From an uncultured Desulfovibrionaceae bacterium (GTDB lineage: Bacteria; Desulfobacterota; Desulfovibrionia; Desulfovibrionales; Desulfovibrionaceae), in assembly GCA_947074125.1 (NCBI GenBank), contig CAMTOM010000062.1, positions 1-7,518 on the forward strand: a stretch of 7,518 nucleotides of DNA. Direction: 5' to 3'. The notes under the pieces are model-generated. The model was not told where the DNA came from, made no database searches, and worked only from the letters and a program-made list of their open reading frames with translations. Positions 5,488 to 7,518 of this stretch are shown here, piece by piece. The position numbers were made by a program, and so were the translations under genes. Numbering within the stretch: the stretch's first letter is position 1; every line of letters starts with the position of its first letter.

Positions 5488-6405
5488 TCAGTCCTCCTTG
5501 CATGAAGGGCAATACGTATTGTGTCCCGCATGTGTGGCGATATTCCCAATATACACATGCTGCAAACCAGCATCACGTCCAATATCCCGACATCGTTCCA
5601 GCACCTCAAGAGGCGTTCCCGGATGATTCGCCATCCGATACGCTCCATAAAAACGGGAAAGATGCCACGGCACCGATGCGCCCAGAGAGTCATGAATGAA
5701 AGAGGCCAATCCTGATATTTCCGCGACAGAATCATTCACACCAGGGATAACAAGTGTTGTCACCTCAACCCACCACCCCATAGCCAGCATGCGCTGTACG
5801 TTATCCAATACGGGACTGAGACGAGCACCACACAAATCACGATAAAAGGATTCTGTGAAGGCTTTTATGTCTACATTTGCCGCATGAACACTGCCCCCTA
5901 AAGACTTCAAACAGGCAGGAGAGGCAAAGCCATTGGTAACAAGAATATTGCGTATCCCAGCTTCCAGTGCCAGTTCTGCCGTTTCACTCACCAGCTCAAA
6001 AAAAATGGTTGGCTCATTGTAGGTATAGGAAATACTTTCAGCTTTTGCTGAACGGGTGGCATCCAGAATCTGTTGTGGACTTACCCTGTTCCCCTGTACC
6101 ACCCCTCTATCAGAGGGCATCCGTGAAGTTGAAAAGTTCTGACAGAAAGCACAAGAAAAATTACACCCGACACTCCCCACAGAAAAACTTTTGCTTCCTG
6201 GGAGAAAATGGTAGAGAGGCTTTTTTTCCACAGGATCAAGATGGGTGCTCGAAATAAGATTTGTAACGTGTGAACGCAGTTCTCCTCCTTCATTATAGCG
6301 AACAAAACACTTGCCATGCTCTCCAGCCCCTAAAAGGCAATTGTGAGAACACAGTAGACAATTCACCCGATCAGCATCATATTTTTTCCAGAATTTCGCG
6401 CTCAT
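5488..6405 (-). CDS. amrS: AmmeMemoRadiSam-system radical SAM enzyme (AmrS type), C-terminus apparently truncated
   Basis: A 305-residue radical-SAM protein of the pyruvate-formate-lyase-activase-like group named for its usual link with AMMECR1 and Memo proteins; its reaction is not known to me. The SAM [4Fe-4S] motif is CNFSCAFCQN (81-90; Cys81, Cys85, Cys88). An N-terminal cysteine cluster, CLLCSHNC plus GKC (Cys16, 19, 23, 33), is characteristic, as are YNEPTIFFE (129-137), NILVTNGF (153-160), NVDIKAF (177-183) and TTLVIPGVND (216-225). The end reads NTYCPSC then KED and stop, whereas as I recall homologs continue with a Leu-Ile-x-Arg-x-Gly segment and often another Cys pair. The bases just downstream encode GGLMGRKGRC in another frame, suggesting a one-base deletion near 5498-5500. 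The radical-SAM core is intact. ATG 6405 has GAGGTGA (6421-6415) upstream. It is divergent from purM and followed by the cobO-like gene; no AMMECR1 or Memo gene is in the window. Confidence 0.9.
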   Translation of the reverse strand: MSAKFWKKYDADRVNCLLCSHNCLLGAGEHGKCFVRYNEGGELRSHVTNLISSTHLDPVEKKPLYHFLPGSKSFSVGSVGCNFSCAFCQNFSTSRMPSDRGVVQGNRVSPQQILDATRSAKAESISYTYNEPTIFFELVSETAELALEAGIRNILVTNGFASPACLKSLGGSVHAANVDIKAFTESFYRDLCGARLSPVLDNVQRMLAMGWWVEVTTLVIPGVNDSVAEISGLASFIHDSLGASVPWHLSRFYGAYRMANHPGTPLEVLERCRDIGRDAGLQHVYIGNIATHAGHNTYCPSCKED

Positions 6406-6449
6406 TCTTTTTCGTCACCTCATGAAAAACATTCTCTTTAAGATAATAA

Positions 6450-6479
6450 TTGAGAACAATACAAGTATGTTAGAGTAAT
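6450..6479 (+). promoter_or_regulatory. Candidate purM promoter in the divergent gap
   Basis: TTGAGA (6450-6455) is followed after 18 bases by AGTAAT (6474-6479, four of six consensus bases). This is the best plus-strand pair I see in the 174-base gap between the radical-SAM gene and purM, and would give a leader of about 95 bases. No PurR-type operator or purine riboswitch core was recognised. Support is weak, by eye only. Confidence 0.25.
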
Positions 6480-6579
6480 TTTTACCCCATTTTAAGAGTA
6501 AGCGTAAAAAAAGCCTATTGGGGATTAGAAGATTTTTTGATACCCTTTCTTTCTGTCAGCATATCGCAAGGAGAGACAG

Positions 6580-7518
6580 ATGTCTTCAGAACGTTCTAAA
6601 GCCTATACCGAAGCTGGTGTCAATATTGATGCAGGCAATGCCCTTGTTGCGCAGATAAAAAACATGGTCGCCCGTACAAAAACCTCTGGAGTCCTTTCAG
6701 ATATTGGTGGGTTTGGTGGCCTTTTCCGTCCAGATCTTGGCGGCATGGAAGACCCAGTACTTGTCTCCTCTACAGATGGAGTGGGAACAAAGCTCAAGCT
6801 GGCCTTTCTCTTCGACAAGCACGATACTGTTGGAATAGATCTTGTCGCCATGAGCGTGAATGATATTTTGGTGCAAGGCGCACGTCCTCTCTTTTTTCTG
6901 GACTATTTTGCCACTGGCAGGCTGGATGTGGAAAAAACAGCCAGCGTCATCAATGGTATTGTTGAAGGATGCTGTCAGGCACAATGTGCTCTTCTCGGAG
7001 GAGAAACAGCAGAAATGCCAGACATGTACGGCGAAAATGAATACGACCTTGCAGGTTTTTGCGTTGGTATTGCTGACTCAACGCGCCTGATTGACGGTTC
7101 AGGCATTCGCAGTGGCGATAGCATTGTGGGTCTGGCCTCTTCTGGTCTTCACTCCAATGGCTATTCTCTGGCACGCAAGATCCTTGCCCAAAGTGGTCTG
7201 AAAAAAGACGACACCTTCCCAGGCACCGATAAGAGCGTTTGCGACGTTCTGCTTGCCCCAACAATTATCTATGCCGAAGTGATTCGCCACCTTATACGTG
7301 ACATGCCTATTCGGGGAATGTCTCACATTACTGGAGGTGGCTTCTATGATAATATCCCGCGTATTTTCTCCCCACACCTCAAAGCAGAAATCACGTTTGG
7401 CAGTTGGGATATTCCACCTGTGTTTTCCTGGCTTCAAAATCAGGGAAATCTGATCTGGCCGGAAATGCTTCAGATATTTAACTTCGGTATCGGTTTGGTC
7501 GTTTTTCTCCTTGAAGCT
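6580..7518 (+). CDS. purM: PurM, phosphoribosylformylglycinamidine cyclo-ligase (AIR synthetase), 3' end missing
   Basis: The frame from ATG 6580 is open for 313 codons to the right edge; PurM is usually about 345-350 residues, so roughly 30-40 are missing. The enzyme uses ATP to close the ring of formylglycinamidine ribonucleotide, giving aminoimidazole ribonucleotide, step five of purine synthesis, as a cytosolic dimer. Seen are LSDIGGFGGLF (39-49), the ATP-binding STDGVGTK (64-71), GIDLVAMSVNDILVQGARPLFFLDY (85-109), LLGGETAEMPDMY (138-150), ASSGLHSNGYSL (186-197), HITGGGFYDNIPR (249-261) and EMLQIFNFGIG (295-305). These cover both the N-terminal nucleotide-binding and C-terminal AIRS domains without gaps. 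AAGGAG (6568-6573) lies 6 bases before the ATG and fixes the start. The wording of the protein, especially EMLQIFN and the GSWDIPPVFSWL region, is close to what I recall from Desulfovibrio. It is divergent from the radical-SAM gene. Confidence 0.97.
   Translation, partial: MSSERSKAYTEAGVNIDAGNALVAQIKNMVARTKTSGVLSDIGGFGGLFRPDLGGMEDPVLVSSTDGVGTKLKLAFLFDKHDTVGIDLVAMSVNDILVQGARPLFFLDYFATGRLDVEKTASVINGIVEGCCQAQCALLGGETAEMPDMYGENEYDLAGFCVGIADSTRLIDGSGIRSGDSIVGLASSGLHSNGYSLARKILAQSGLKKDDTFPGTDKSVCDVLLAPTIIYAEVIRHLIRDMPIRGMSHITGGGFYDNIPRIFSPHLKAEITFGSWDIPPVFSWLQNQGNLIWPEMLQIFNFGIGLVVFLLEA

Noticed and set aside
5450..5499. AAGGAGG followed by an ATG overlapping the radical-SAM stop (TGATG), as a new gene start
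   Set aside because: The resulting frame is only 12 codons and ends before the cobO-like start. It is better read as the out-of-frame remnant of the radical-SAM tail.
5466..5735. Second minus-strand frame overlapping the radical-SAM 3' end
   Set aside because: Its peptide overlaps the conserved C-terminal half of the radical-SAM protein in another frame and has no family features. It is a shadow.
6506..6538. A-run and T-run in the purM leader as a terminator or riboswitch stem
   Set aside because: Only A-T pairs plus a CTA/TAG match could form, with poor alignment between them. No purine-riboswitch or other known core is visible.

Overview
The window looks like chromosomal housekeeping DNA from a bacterium of the Desulfovibrio type (Desulfovibrionales). 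This is inferred from recalled family resemblance of PurM, the CobO-like protein and the AmmeMemoRadiSam radical-SAM enzyme, not from a search. Base composition by eye is moderate, with AT-rich gaps between genes and no sign of recent mobile DNA. No rRNA, tRNA, CRISPR array, insertion sequence or phage gene is visible.

Layout, left to right. (1) On the minus strand, a RidA-type deaminase (541-161) is followed after 18 bases by the start of a hydrophobic membrane protein that leaves the window at its left edge, probably one transcript. (2) An AT-rich 388-base gap holds a candidate ettA promoter and a small hairpin with a T-run that has no plus-strand gene before it. (3) On the plus strand lies ettA (930-2612), an ABC-F ribosome-associated ATPase. 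Then comes a 203-base gap unusually rich in inverted repeats, including a perfect 16-base palindrome and a 14-pair stem with a 4-base loop. Next is a CPA2/Kef-type cation:proton antiporter (2816-4831). (4) A 10-pair hairpin at 4859-4885 separates this gene from the convergent minus-strand pair and probably terminates both sides. (5) The minus-strand pair is an AmmeMemoRadiSam-type radical-SAM protein (6405-5488) followed 89 bases on by a CobO/BtuR-type corrinoid adenosyltransferase (5398-4895). (6) Divergent from that pair, purM (6580 onward) runs off the right edge about 30 residues before the expected end.

The genes do not form one pathway: they cover metabolite damage control (RidA), translation control (EttA), ion/pH homeostasis (antiporter), corrinoid activation (CobO-like) and purine synthesis (PurM). 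I did not find a convincing new multi-gene system. The points most worth checking are an apparent one-base deletion that truncates the radical-SAM protein's C-terminal cysteine tail, the hairpin cluster and possible leader ORF before the antiporter, the orphan terminator-like hairpin before ettA, and the radical-SAM/CobO pairing without AMMECR1 or Memo partners in view.
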